DNA of 64,000 nt from Chitinophagales bacterium (GTDB taxonomy: Bacteria; Bacteroidota; Bacteroidia; Chitinophagales; Chitinophagaceae). The translations under genes and the position numbers were made by a program. Under the pieces are notes generated by a model, which was not told the DNA's origin, searched no databases, and saw only the letters and a list, made by a program, of their open reading frames with translations. Of the stretch, positions 18,200-26,927 are shown piece by piece. The stretch's first letter is position 1, and every line of letters begins with the position of its first letter. The stretch is taken from assembly GCA_017303395.1 (NCBI GenBank), contig JAFLBN010000002.1, forward strand, positions 1-64,000. Direction: 5' to 3'.

Positions 18200-18220
18200 G
18201 GGTACAACATAGGTACAACA
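18200..18220 (+). repeat. Paired GGTACAACA repeats, left end (putative integrase arm sites)
   Basis: GGTACAACA occurs twice in the same orientation (18201-18209 and 18212-18220), 11 bp apart, about one helical turn. The same 21-bp block occurs at 50734-50754 near the other end, beside the integrase start. Confidence 0.6.
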
Positions 18221-18323
18221 TCGTACATTGTTAATACAGCAGAAGTTTTTATTACCTGACAATCATAGTATTACTTCCTCCACCAGATTATTATATTTAT
18301 CAATGAATTATTATCGGTGATAT

Positions 18324-18770
18324 ATGACAATATTTGGTGTTTACCCAACACAAGATAAATGGAATGAAAGACGCGATTGGGTCGAAAAGCAACTTTTAGA
18401 TCGTTCGGAGTCAGGATCTTTTTTAGTCAGCGAACATGCAACGACCCTCTTTATGGATATGCAACTCGCTTTTTGTGCGGGTGCCTGGCTATCAGTAGTA
18501 ATCACGTCTATTTCTGTAATAGATGCGCAATTAAGGGAAACAGAGGCTGCAAACGACAGTATTGGTACTGCCAAATTGCTTAATGATTATTATAAAGGAG
18601 AAGAAATTAATTGGTTACGACAATTAAGGAACAAGTATGTTCATCACAATATTGCAAATCCAACTAATGACACTTCTAATTGGTATAATAATCAAAACGA
18701 ACTTGAGAAGCATGCAACTAAGGCAATGCAGATGACTATACACGCATTCTTTCAAAGCCCCGGTACATAG
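18324..18770 (+). CDS. HEPN-like helical protein
   Basis: 148 residues, predicted all-helical. The segment WLRQLRNKYVHHN contains Arg102-Asn-x3-His107, which fits the R-[polar]-x3/4-H motif of HEPN domains; catalytic HEPN proteins are RNases, but non-catalytic helpers share the fold. It begins an operon with a P-loop protein (1-bp gap), the PIN/GNAT/PUA fusion and an ASCH protein. It could be the effector or an RNA-binding partner of that set. The HEPN call rests on this motif and the helical composition, so it is tentative. Confidence 0.5.
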   Translation: MTIFGVYPTQDKWNERRDWVEKQLLDRSESGSFLVSEHATTLFMDMQLAFCAGAWLSVVITSISVIDAQLRETEAANDSIGTAKLLNDYYKGEEINWLRQLRNKYVHHNIANPTNDTSNWYNNQNELEKHATKAMQMTIHAFFQSPGT

Positions 18771-18771
18771 A

Positions 18772-19290
18772 ATGAAAAGAACTATCGCATTTATCGGTGG
18801 AATACATGGGGTCGGGAAGAGTACTACGAGCAAGCTCATTTGCGATAAGACAGGATTAAATTACCTCTCTGCTAGTGAAATTATCAAATGGGCTGAATTT
18901 AATAATGATTCAGCTGACAAGAAAGTATTCAATGTCGCTCAAAACCAAAACCGATTAATTATCGGGTTAAAAACTATGGTTAATGCGCGTAATAAATATT
19001 TATTAGACGGACACTACTGTTTGGTGAATAAATTGGGTACGGTAGAGCGTATTCCCCTAGAGATATTTACACTGATAAATCCGTATTCTCTTAATTTACT
19101 TATTGATGACGTATCTCTGATTAAAGACAGGTTAGAAAAAAGAGATTTCAAAATTTATGATATAGATTTGCTTCACTATATGCAGGAAACTGAAATATCC
19201 CATGCCAATGAAATAGCTAAAGTGTTGAAGATTCCGTTGAATATTTTCACCGTAAGGGACATTGACAGAATTGTGAATCTATTAAGATAA
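18772..19290 (+). CDS. P-loop ATPase/kinase-like protein
   Basis: 172 residues. Walker A GGIHGVGKST at 9-18 (Lys16, Ser17) opens the chain; FLLDGHYCLV-like strand (YLLDGHYCL, about 77-85) and an R-L-E-K-R-D-F lid-like helix (about 123-129) recall the adenylate/cytidylate kinase-type P-loop fold (AAA_33/AAA_18 annotations). Substrate unknown. It starts 1 bp after the HEPN-like gene and ends 7 bp before the PIN fusion. Confidence 0.7.
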   Translation: MKRTIAFIGGIHGVGKSTTSKLICDKTGLNYLSASEIIKWAEFNNDSADKKVFNVAQNQNRLIIGLKTMVNARNKYLLDGHYCLVNKLGTVERIPLEIFTLINPYSLNLLIDDVSLIKDRLEKRDFKIYDIDLLHYMQETEISHANEIAKVLKIPLNIFTVRDIDRIVNLLR

Positions 19291-19297
19291 TATCACC

Positions 19298-20797
19298 ATG
19301 AGAGTTTTGTTAGATACAAACATTATCATCCATCGAGAAGCAGGTAAGGTTAACAACCCGGATATCGGAATATTATTTAACTGGCTTGACAAACTTAAAG
19401 CCAGCAAATGCGTCCATCCACTTACTATTGAAGAATTACAAAGGCATCTCGACCCCAGTACAGTGCGCACAATGGGGATTAAAGTCGCTAACTATACTAC
19501 GTTAAAAACGCAGGCACCTTTCGATGGTGATATTAAGCAAATTAGTGCCGCTGTAGACAAGAACGAGAATGATATCAATGATTCAAAAATATTAAACGAG
19601 GTCTATTCAGGCCGCGTTGATTATCTCATTTCAGAAGATAAAAAGATTCACCTTAAAGCGCAACTTCTGAACATTGCTGAAAAGGTATATAAGATTGATA
19701 CCTTTCTGGAAAAGGTAACTGCGGAGAACCCTGATTTAGTAGATTACAAAGTACTGGCTGTTAAAAAGCAGTATTTCGGTGAAGTGAATCTGGCAGACAC
19801 GTTTTTTGATAGCTTCCGGGAAGATTACCGGGGATTTGATAACTGGTTCAATAAAAAGGCCGACGAAATTTCATATGTATGCTATCAGAACGAAGTTCTC
19901 TCTGCGTTCTTGTTTTTAAAAGTAGAAGATGAGAATGAGAATTACTCGGATATCACCCCAGCTTTTACAAAAAAACGCAGGCTAAAAATAGGAACTTTCA
20001 AGGTCACAAGTAATGGCTACAAAATCGGCGAGAGGTTCTTAAAAATCATTTTTGATAACGCACGCATGCAACGAGTCAATGAAATCTACGTAACTATTTT
20101 TGATAAGACAACAGAACACCAAAGACTCATTGCATTGCTGGAGGACTGGGGCTTTAGATACCACGGAACTAAAACAACCCCTACTGGTGATGAGAAAGTT
20201 TTTGTAAGAGTATTTGGTAGAGATATTCAGGTTGACATCAATAATCCAAAACTTACATACCCGAACATATCTAAAGGTAGTGATGTTTATATGGTTTCTA
20301 TTTACCCAGCATACCATACTGAACTATTCCCAGACTCAATCCTAAGAACGGAATCTCCCAAAGAGTTTGTTGAAAATGAGCCGCATCGTAATGCGTTAAG
20401 TAAGGTATATATTTCTCGCTCGCACCAACGAGATTTGAAAAGCGGTGATCTTATAGTATTCTATAGAACTGGGGGACTATACGCTGGGGTTGCAACTACA
20501 GTTGGTGTTGTAGAATCCGTAGTTACTGGCATTCAGGACGAGGCTAGCTTTATTGCATTATGTCGTAAACGTAGCGTGTTTACAGATGAACAGTTAAGTC
20601 TGCATTGGAATTACAATAAGTATGATAGGCCTTTCATCGTAAACTTTTTATATGTAGCTTCATATCCTAAAAGACCAAACCTAAAGTGGTTAATAGAGAA
20701 TAATGTAATAGCTTCGGTCAATGACGCTCCAAGAGGGTTTACGAAAATTACAAGAGAAAATTTTGACAACATAGCCAAATACGCATTCGGAAGATGA
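19298..20797 (+). CDS. PIN nuclease - GNAT acetyltransferase - PUA/EVE-like fusion protein
   Basis: 499 residues in three parts. Residues 1-150: PIN-like RNase domain with Asp6 (LLDTNIIIH), Glu45/46, Asp92-95 and Asp114 (ISEDKKI) at the usual acidic positions. Residues about 170-310: GNAT-like acyltransferase fold with strands around VLSAFLFLKVEDE and IYVTIFD...ALLEDWGFRYHG. Residues about 330-499: PUA/EVE-like domain with KSGDLIVFYRTGG and a GVVESV strand, a fold that in other proteins reads modified bases. The stop overlaps the ASCH gene by 4 bp. The fusion suggests nuclease action on RNA guided or gated by base recognition; cellular target is unknown. Confidence 0.72.
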   Translation: MRVLLDTNIIIHREAGKVNNPDIGILFNWLDKLKASKCVHPLTIEELQRHLDPSTVRTMGIKVANYTTLKTQAPFDGDIKQISAAVDKNENDINDSKILNEVYSGRVDYLISEDKKIHLKAQLLNIAEKVYKIDTFLEKVTAENPDLVDYKVLAVKKQYFGEVNLADTFFDSFREDYRGFDNWFNKKADEISYVCYQNEVLSAFLFLKVEDENENYSDITPAFTKKRRLKIGTFKVTSNGYKIGERFLKIIFDNARMQRVNEIYVTIFDKTTEHQRLIALLEDWGFRYHGTKTTPTGDEKVFVRVFGRDIQVDINNPKLTYPNISKGSDVYMVSIYPAYHTELFPDSILRTESPKEFVENEPHRNALSKVYISRSHQRDLKSGDLIVFYRTGGLYAGVATTVGVVESVVTGIQDEASFIALCRKRSVFTDEQLSLHWNYNKYDRPFIVNFLYVASYPKRPNLKWLIENNVIASVNDAPRGFTKITRENFDNIAKYAFGR

Positions 20798-21162
20798 GAG
20801 CATTATTATCAATAAAACCTGAATACGCCTTCAAAATTTTTGATGGTGAAAAGAGATTCGAATTTAGAAAAATCATTTTTAAGAACCCGAATATCAAGAC
20901 TGTTGTTGTCTATGCTTCATCGCCTGTTCAACAGGTAATCGGTGAGTTTGAAATTGATGACATATTCAGTTTCGCCCCTGATATGTTGTGGGAAATGACA
21001 AAAGAATATTCAGGCATTTCAGAAGAGTTCTTCTTTGAGTATTTTGCTAATAGAGAAATCGCTCACGCAATAAAAATTAAGAAAACACGTCGATACAGAA
21101 AACCTCTTTGTATAAAGGAGGCTTTTAATGCGACCCCACCACAATCGTATATGTACATTTAA
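20794..21162 (+). CDS. ASCH-domain protein
   Basis: 122 residues. MRALLSIKPEYAFKIFDGEK followed by RFEFRK gives the ASCH motif GxKxxExR (Gly18, Lys20, Glu23, Arg25), and the VVVYASSPVQQVIGEF strand follows the standard PUA-like barrel. ASCH proteins bind RNA or nucleotides and some hydrolyse modified cytidines. ATG overlaps the fusion gene stop by 4 bp (ATGA), so it should be co-translated with it. Confidence 0.82.
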   Translation: MRALLSIKPEYAFKIFDGEKRFEFRKIIFKNPNIKTVVVYASSPVQQVIGEFEIDDIFSFAPDMLWEMTKEYSGISEEFFFEYFANREIAHAIKIKKTRRYRKPLCIKEAFNATPPQSYMYI

Positions 21163-21171
21163 ACATTAGGG

Positions 21172-21441
21172 ATGAACGTAATCTGCCTTCAGGATGAAGC
21201 GTTTTATACACTGATAGAACAGGTCATCGAGCGTCTGCGGGAAAAACAACCAACGGCGCAAAGCAAATGGATCTCCGGCGAAGAAGCGATGCGGATGTTA
21301 CGCATCACCAGCAAGACCACGCTGCAAAAACTACGCGATGAAGGGAAAATCCGTTTCTCGCAGCCAGAGAAGAAAATCATCCTGTATGATGTCGAGTCGA
21401 TACAGGCCTATTTAGATCACCATGCAAAATCTACTTTCTGA
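21172..21441 (+). CDS. Helix-turn-helix (MerR/excisionase-type) protein
   Basis: 89 residues. ISGEEAMRMLRITSKTTLQKLRDEGKIRFSQ...ILYDVESIQAYL is the HTH_17-type winged helix common in Bacteroidota mobile elements, where it acts as excisionase or regulator. It lies near attL, as excisionases often do. It overlaps the next gene by 20 bp. Confidence 0.82.
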   Translation: MNVICLQDEAFYTLIEQVIERLREKQPTAQSKWISGEEAMRMLRITSKTTLQKLRDEGKIRFSQPEKKIILYDVESIQAYLDHHAKSTF

Positions 21442-21688
21442 TATGGAACAGGATGAACTCACGGTTGACCCGCATTATCTCAAGGGTTTTAACAACGGTT
21501 ATGAACTTGCGAAACATCAGCCAGATTTGATGGAGAAGCTGTTAGCCAACCCCAATGAGCAAAATCCTTATTTCAAGGGACTTGCAGGGGGGAAAGCGGA
21601 ATATGACAAAGAAGTCCGCGAATGGGCGAATAGCTTTTCCAAAGGCAGCCCTGCAAAGGATGACAGGGATATTGGCAAAGAGCGTTAG
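21422..21688 (+). CDS. Small unknown protein with duplicated YxKGxxxG motif
   Basis: 88 residues (or 81 from ATG 21443). It contains two similar segments, YLKGFNNGYELAK and YFKGLAGGKAEYDKE, about 30 residues apart. Similar small proteins accompany HTH genes in Bacteroidota elements, but no function is known. Its start overlaps the HTH gene. Confidence 0.65.
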   Translation: MQNLLSDMEQDELTVDPHYLKGFNNGYELAKHQPDLMEKLLANPNEQNPYFKGLAGGKAEYDKEVREWANSFSKGSPAKDDRDIGKER

Positions 21689-21894
21689 GCTTTTGTTATT
21701 ACTCTAAAACTCACAATGCCTAAATTTTTATGAAATTCTAGGCGATTAGAGGCTCTGAAAATCTCCTTTTGCATTAAGCAATTCTTAATCTTCCCTGTGT
21801 ATAACTTAGGATAACAGGGGCGAGTACCCTTCGTGGGTAGAAAGACCTCTGACCAAGCAAACTGCGTTGCGGATGAACAACGAAGGTAAGCAAG

Positions 21895-22878
21895 GTGAGC
21901 ACAGGGGATAACACAGATTTCAGCAAGCTTTCGGGTTTGCTTGAGCTTCAGGAAGCTGCACGCCAGCTATTCAGTGCGTATGTGCTGACGGACGAGGAAT
22001 ATCGTACCGGAAGGATTGCTCCCACTTTCAGTAATGCCTCCTTACAGTTAGTGGCAGCCACTACTTCTCAATCACAAGACATCGAGGCGCAGCGTGCCGC
22101 TGCCATTCAGAAATTACAGGGCGCCCTGAGCAAGGTGCCGCACGACCAGCGTGCCGACCTGCAAGCACGCATCGATGCTGTGGTGGGTGCTACCAATCCG
22201 GCCCAGATCGATGCGCTGACGACGGAAGCCCTGCGTGATATCGAGGCTGCAGCTCAGTTCGCCGCCACGGGTACTAATATTCAAGACCTCCAGAACAGGG
22301 AGGATGGGTTGGCGTATCGTCAGAAAGCCTTCCTGAAAGAATGGGAAGAGTATAAGAAGGACAGCCAAAAGATGCGTAGCGAACTTGGCGACCAAGGCTA
22401 CCGCGATACGCCGGAGAACGAGAAAGAACTCGCAGACCTCTATACTAAGCTTGAGGTACTGCAGCCCTTCTCGCCAGAATGGCGACAAACGATTGAGAAA
22501 ATTTACACGATGGATGAAGATTTCTTCCATAGGACAGAAGACCAGCTACGCAAAAACGGGAAGTACTCTGAAGCAGACAAAGTGCACAAGATGTGGGAAG
22601 AAACCCAGAAATCACGTGATAATCTAAGCAAACTCGGTGAAGATCAAGAGCGGAGCATTGCTGCTGATAGGGCGGAGAAAGCGACTACTAAAAAAGGTCG
22701 AATTTCGGAAGATGAAGAACCTATAATGGCAATGCAAGAGCCTGAACAAAAGCCATACGTGACAGAGAAAAAAGCCACAGTTACGTTGGCTCATGCCGAA
22801 ATTGACACATCAGAGACTGGAAACTTGACGCCTCTATCAGTTGGAACAAAAGCGACTGACAGCAGAACTCTCAGCTAA
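21895..22878 (+). CDS. Unknown 327-residue helical/coiled-coil protein
   Basis: GTG start at 21895 with a GGTAAG-like site 9 bp upstream. The protein is Ala/Gln/Glu-rich and almost entirely helical, with a charged, Ser/Thr-rich tail from residue ~245. Codon choice (GCC, CTG, CGC) is richer in GC than the preceding Bacteroidota-like genes. Not recognised. It converges on the next gene across a strong hairpin. It may belong with the other unknown proteins of this segment (22.9-31.9 kb). Confidence 0.65.
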   Translation: MSTGDNTDFSKLSGLLELQEAARQLFSAYVLTDEEYRTGRIAPTFSNASLQLVAATTSQSQDIEAQRAAAIQKLQGALSKVPHDQRADLQARIDAVVGATNPAQIDALTTEALRDIEAAAQFAATGTNIQDLQNREDGLAYRQKAFLKEWEEYKKDSQKMRSELGDQGYRDTPENEKELADLYTKLEVLQPFSPEWRQTIEKIYTMDEDFFHRTEDQLRKNGKYSEADKVHKMWEETQKSRDNLSKLGEDQERSIAADRAEKATTKKGRISEDEEPIMAMQEPEQKPYVTEKKATVTLAHAEIDTSETGNLTPLSVGTKATDSRTLS

Positions 22879-22885
22879 TAAAAAA

Positions 22886-22911
22886 GAACCCCGCCATTTC
22901 GGGCGGGGTTC
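22886..22911. terminator. Bidirectional hairpin terminator
   Basis: 10-bp perfect GC-rich stem GAACCCCGCC/GGCGGGGTTC with a 6-base loop between two convergent genes. On the minus strand it is followed by TTTTTT, an ideal terminator for the leftward gene. Confidence 0.85.
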
Positions 22912-22935
22912 CGTTCTTCTCGCACAGAAGAATCT

Positions 22936-23559
22936 TTAAGCAGCGCGTACCGCGCCTTTGATGTTTTTCACCACGTCCAGCGCAATCGCTTTCGGGTCAG
23001 GCGACTTTAGAGAATGTTCGTCATCCATTTTCACCGCGTTCTTGTCGAGCAGTTCCAACGCTTTTTGCTGGTCAAGTACATCCATCGGGTCGCCAGCAAT
23101 ATCGCCGAACTTGTTTAAATCCATCAGTGCGCCGGATTTGCCGCGATTCCTCGCTTCTTGCTTGCGCTGTTTGAGAACTGCGCGGTCAGCTTCAGTCGCT
23201 TCTTCTACATCCACAATCATATTGTAAAAGCTTTTCCAACTTTTGCACTGATTGGGCTTTAAGAAATCAAGAGCCTTCTGCGCATCTGCGATGTCCTTCT
23301 CGGTGAGCTTCCCGTTTGGTTCACTTCCTGCTGCATCTTTCAGCAGAACCAACGATTCAAACATTTCAAGGCTGTTAAAGGCTGTGGCAATGACACGTAT
23401 ATCGTTCTCCGTCCATTGCTTGTAGTCATAGCTGCTAACCCCGACACCATGATTCATCTTATCGCGGTCATGCCTTGGCAATACGGCTTTAAAGAAATCA
23501 TCAAAAATGATAACGCGTCCAGTCCAATAACCGAGATCTGGAATTTCATTTTTAGGCAT
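22936..23559 (-). CDS. Unknown 207-residue protein with possible host-type leader extension
   Basis: From ATG 23559, preceded at 6 bp by GGAGAA, the chain is MPKNEIPDLGYW..., helical, with an EF-hand-like stretch DAAGSEPNGKLTEKDI; no family recognised. The frame is open 53 codons further to ATG 23718, where it would begin with a signal peptide-like MRKSIILIGVFGHLMHCYSM and abut the upstream gene stop. The SD favours the shorter form, but the longer, exported form cannot be excluded. Confidence 0.6.
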   Translation of the reverse strand: MPKNEIPDLGYWTGRVIIFDDFFKAVLPRHDRDKMNHGVGVSSYDYKQWTENDIRVIATAFNSLEMFESLVLLKDAAGSEPNGKLTEKDIADAQKALDFLKPNQCKSWKSFYNMIVDVEEATEADRAVLKQRKQEARNRGKSGALMDLNKFGDIAGDPMDVLDQQKALELLDKNAVKMDDEHSLKSPDPKAIALDVVKNIKGAVRAA

Positions 23560-23718
23560 AGTTTTCTCCGTGTGCGAGTGGTTAACTACAGGCATGGTAG
23601 CACTGTTATTTTTGCCGTGTATTACAGTTTTGTGAAGATTGCTGCTTTGTTGGGCTTTCATTGAATAACAATGCATTAGATGTCCAAAAACTCCTATTAA
23701 TATGATTGATTTTCTCAT

Positions 23719-24222
23719 TTAACGACGAATTGTTTTGTTATTGAGCATGAATTCGTAATAATCGAGATTGAGTGCGAACACTGCCCACATTTTTCCAGTC
23801 CAACGTTCAAAATCTGTCCCGAACTCCTCTTGCACGGAAGCACGTATCTTTTGATAACTGGCTTGGTCGATGGATTTTGTGAGAACAAGCAGCAGGTTTG
23901 CTTGCAGCCCGAATGCCTCGAATGGAGGAACGATATCGTTATCCTGTTTATTGATGATGTCGCTGAAATATAAATCACCTACACCCCTTACTATTCGTAA
24001 GTCTGTGGTGATTACCTTGCCGAATGTATTATCCTTGCTGGTGATGGATATATCAATGTATCCATCCTTTATGGCGTATGCACCATCGATGTAGTCGTTG
24101 GTGGGGTGTGCGGCTTCACATAAACTATTGATGCCTTTTGTGTAAAAATACTGCTCCAGATTTTGAGCAAATACTTGGTTGCCTATCACAATGCAGGCAA
24201 GAAGCATGATTAGTTTCTTCAT
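23719..24222 (-). CDS. Secreted/periplasmic protein of unknown function
   Basis: 167 residues. A signal peptide (MKKLIMLLACIVIGNQVFA|Q) of Bacteroidota type begins the chain; the mature part has no recognised domain but is mixed alpha/beta with TGKMWAVFALNLDYYEFML near the end. The stop directly precedes an in-frame ATG of the neighbouring leader sequence (TAAATG). It lies between a recombinase and SD-type unknown genes, so its Bacteroidota character marks a mosaic joint. Confidence 0.65.
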   Translation of the reverse strand: MKKLIMLLACIVIGNQVFAQNLEQYFYTKGINSLCEAAHPTNDYIDGAYAIKDGYIDISITSKDNTFGKVITTDLRIVRGVGDLYFSDIINKQDNDIVPPFEAFGLQANLLLVLTKSIDQASYQKIRASVQEEFGTDFERWTGKMWAVFALNLDYYEFMLNNKTIRR

Positions 24223-24246
24223 GTTTTATGTGTTTAATGTTAGTGC

Positions 24247-24924
24247 TTACTCTATACAGTTTTCAGCATCCCTGTTCAGGTGTTTAAGGCGTTTGAGCAT
24301 GTTGTAAACCGTGCTTATGTGCCAGCGTGCATTGCTGCGATAGGTTGGTATGCCCCTGTCGTTCAACCCGTCGGTGATTTCACGGATGGTCGTTATCCCG
24401 TCACGTTTGAACGCATCAATCAAAGGCAGAAGCGTTAGCGCAAATGCGTCTGCCTGACGTTTATTTGCAGCCGAAAGCACATGCCGACCATAACTGCCCA
24501 ATTCCACGCCCTTGCCTTTAGCAACGCTGAGTGCGGCTTTGGTGCGTTCACTAATCAGGTCGCGTTCATGCTCTGCGAATGCAGCCATGATATGCACCAC
24601 CAGCTTGCTTGCATAGGGGTTATCGACCGCTTTGAAATCTACCCCTGCTGCCATCAGTTGCGAGATAAACGCTACATTGCGCCCCAATCGGTCGAGCCGT
24701 GCAATCAGCAAGGTTGCCTGTTGTTTTTTACATGCCGCCAGTGCTTCCGACAGCACGGGTCGCCTGTTGTTTTTGCCCGACTCGATCTCCACCATCTCAG
24801 CATTGACGTGGTAGTCGTTTGATGTCGCGAACCCATGCACTGCTATTTGCTGGGCTGATAGTCCCAAGCCGCTAATGCCTTGCTTCTCTGTAGATACCCG
24901 GTAGTACGCGATCGCTTCTTTCAT
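24247..24924 (-). CDS. Serine recombinase (resolvase/invertase family)
   Basis: 225 residues. The catalytic Ser is in YYRVSTEKQG (about residue 11), LIARLDRLGRN and AAFAEHERDLISERTKAAL are the resolvase-domain hallmarks, and a C-terminal HTH (EITDGLNDRGIPTYRSNARWH) binds DNA. It may resolve dimers, invert a segment or move a nested unit. The 250 bp upstream (24925-25177) have an inverted 8-mer pair ACGAACGT/ACGTTCGT that could be recombination sites. Confidence 0.92.
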   Translation of the reverse strand: MKEAIAYYRVSTEKQGISGLGLSAQQIAVHGFATSNDYHVNAEMVEIESGKNNRRPVLSEALAACKKQQATLLIARLDRLGRNVAFISQLMAAGVDFKAVDNPYASKLVVHIMAAFAEHERDLISERTKAALSVAKGKGVELGSYGRHVLSAANKRQADAFALTLLPLIDAFKRDGITTIREITDGLNDRGIPTYRSNARWHISTVYNMLKRLKHLNRDAENCIE

Positions 24925-25177
24925 GGTTTATCTTTTTATGTGAAATCCTTCATTCACCAGATAACCGTGTTCGGAAGTAGACGAACGTTTACCTTTGAAC
25001 AGGGTGTGGGAGTTAGATGGGTTGGGGTAGTAGTTCTTTAGTTGTAGAACCTTGTCTACAGCAAGGTTTGAGGGTTGACTATCTTGTTTGTTAGACCTGA
25101 GAAGGGATGGTTTTGTTCGTATACATACGTTCGTTTACACATAAACAAATCAGATAGGTTGGGTAAATCGAACTAGC

Positions 25178-26758
25178 TTAAGTCCTGGCAATTCCGTATA
25201 GGACTTTCTCAATTAGTTCTTTCAGAGGTTTGTGCAGAAACTCTGGCTTTTTTGACCACATAATTGCGCCCCCAACAGCAACAACTGTTGCTGTGGCGAA
25301 GGCAATTGGCTTGAGAGGATTTCTCTTATTGGTTCGTGATTCAGAAGAACGATCTCTTGAACCGTCCTTATGGTTGGAGGTAGTGCCTGAAAATGCAAGG
25401 CCAGCTAACGCAGCGGCTCCCACAAGAGTAGCTACTTTAGTAGCTGCATTAGTAGGAGGCTTAGCATTTTTGCTAGCGTCCGCAATCGAATGACCGCCAT
25501 CATCTATAATTTCGGCATCGACAACTTCATCTTTCTTTTTAGGATCGACAGGATTTTGCGTTTCCTCAATAATCTCTGCGTCTTCGATATTTGCGGTATT
25601 CCTTTGTGGCAAAGTGGGCTTAGGCTCACTTGCCAATACTAATGCATTGGTGGTGTTTTCGTCTTTGGGTGTTGCATCAACAGCGTCAAGTTTTTCCTCA
25701 GGATGCACCACCTTAAATTTGGGCTGCTTGACCTCCTTCATTTGGTGACGAATCTTAGCCGCATATGTATTGCGTTGAGGATGGTTAATAGCAATGCCAT
25801 CGTGAATTAGGAAATTTGCGAATTTGTCTTTATCGTGAAAAAAATACTCACTCATATTTTTGGAGATATTTTTCAGATCTCCAAGTGTAGTCGAGCTGTT
25901 TAAGCCTTTAATTTTCCCGTTGCTGATGTGTCGGCTGCGTTCTTCGTCAGAAGGCTCAGTCAGTTCGTGTACATGCACTGCTATCTGATGGTCTTTCTCC
26001 GTCCCCAAAGCCTTAAATCTAGGGTCGATAATATCTTGTCTGACTCGGCTCAGAATCCATGCCGATGAATTGAATTGGGCACAGCGGAGTTTTTCAACGT
26101 TATAAGCTGCGGCGCGTGTCTTTTCAGCGTTCCAAGCTTGCCCGGTCATATGGCCTACTTTGATAACGCGGATATCATGCTGGATAAATTCTTCCAGTTC
26201 AGGTTTTGATTCAAATAGACGATCCACGCCGTTGATACCTACACGATCCATACAACTATTGATTTCTTTCAGCGCAAAATCGTGTTCTTCTTTGTTAAGC
26301 TCACCTTTGCGCGCCAACTCTTCGACCAACGCCATATCGCGGATAGCTGCCATAGCAATGGCAATCATCATATTGCCTACGACCTGAGGATTTTCATAAA
26401 TCTGCCAATCATATAATTTCATTGTATGTAGTGGTGCGTAAGCCGCGTTGAATTGATTCACGAGTTCTATAGTGTAGCTGTCGTAGGGGTCAGCATGTTG
26501 ATCGTAAAAGACTCGATAATAGGACTCTGCTTCCTTAGCCAAAAGGTTTAAAAATTCTTGATGCCCCGCATGAATTTTATCTAAAAATTTGTGGTCTTTA
26601 ATATCCGGTAAAAGACCTTGTGAGAATTGCGATACGTAAACTACTACATCGTCATACGCGATATGATGACGCGAGGGATGCTGTGCTTTAGAGCGACTAA
26701 CGAGGAGAAGCCACAAAGGGCTTTCTCTTTCCCGCCAAAGTTCGCTTGCAGTTGCCAT
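25178..26758 (-). CDS. Unknown 526-residue protein with two C-terminal hydrophobic segments
   Basis: ATG 26758 chosen (a GTG three codons upstream is possible). Residues ~1-340 are helical and soluble; residues ~350-430 are acidic and low-complexity, with DAEII twice; two hydrophobic segments follow, ATKVATLVGAAALAGLAF and PIAFATATVVAVGGAIMW. The layout suggests a cytoplasmic body tethered at its C terminus to the membrane. Not recognised. It is divergent from the 1023-residue gene across 160 bp that contain a TGCCA-caaat-TGGCA palindrome (26800-26814), so the two are probably co-regulated. Confidence 0.7.
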   Translation of the reverse strand: MATASELWRERESPLWLLLVSRSKAQHPSRHHIAYDDVVVYVSQFSQGLLPDIKDHKFLDKIHAGHQEFLNLLAKEAESYYRVFYDQHADPYDSYTIELVNQFNAAYAPLHTMKLYDWQIYENPQVVGNMMIAIAMAAIRDMALVEELARKGELNKEEHDFALKEINSCMDRVGINGVDRLFESKPELEEFIQHDIRVIKVGHMTGQAWNAEKTRAAAYNVEKLRCAQFNSSAWILSRVRQDIIDPRFKALGTEKDHQIAVHVHELTEPSDEERSRHISNGKIKGLNSSTTLGDLKNISKNMSEYFFHDKDKFANFLIHDGIAINHPQRNTYAAKIRHQMKEVKQPKFKVVHPEEKLDAVDATPKDENTTNALVLASEPKPTLPQRNTANIEDAEIIEETQNPVDPKKKDEVVDAEIIDDGGHSIADASKNAKPPTNAATKVATLVGAAALAGLAFSGTTSNHKDGSRDRSSESRTNKRNPLKPIAFATATVVAVGGAIMWSKKPEFLHKPLKELIEKVLYGIART

Positions 26759-26799
26759 TGTTATCACTTTCTGTTGCTACAATTTCGTATCTTAGTTTA

Positions 26800-26814
26800 T
26801 GCCACAAATTGGCA
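26800..26814. promoter_or_regulatory. Palindrome in the divergent promoter region
   Basis: TGCCA and TGGCA arms separated by CAAAT between the divergent starts of the 526- and 1023-residue genes; a possible operator. Short arms, so weak evidence. Confidence 0.3.
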
Positions 26815-26880
26815 TGCAATTACATAAAAACCTGATTTTTATGGTCAATCTTCATGAAACTGTAACAATTCTCTGTTATG

Positions 26881-26886
26881 TATAAT
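26881..26886 (+). promoter_or_regulatory. Sigma70-like -10 box before the 1023-residue gene
   Basis: TATAAT, a perfect sigma70 -10 hexamer, 41 bp before the start codon; the -35 region is weak. Such a box is not the Bacteroidota consensus. Confidence 0.45.
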
Positions 26887-26927
26887 TTCATCCGAAAGTT
26901 TTTCGATTTATTATTCTTGGAGGTTTT

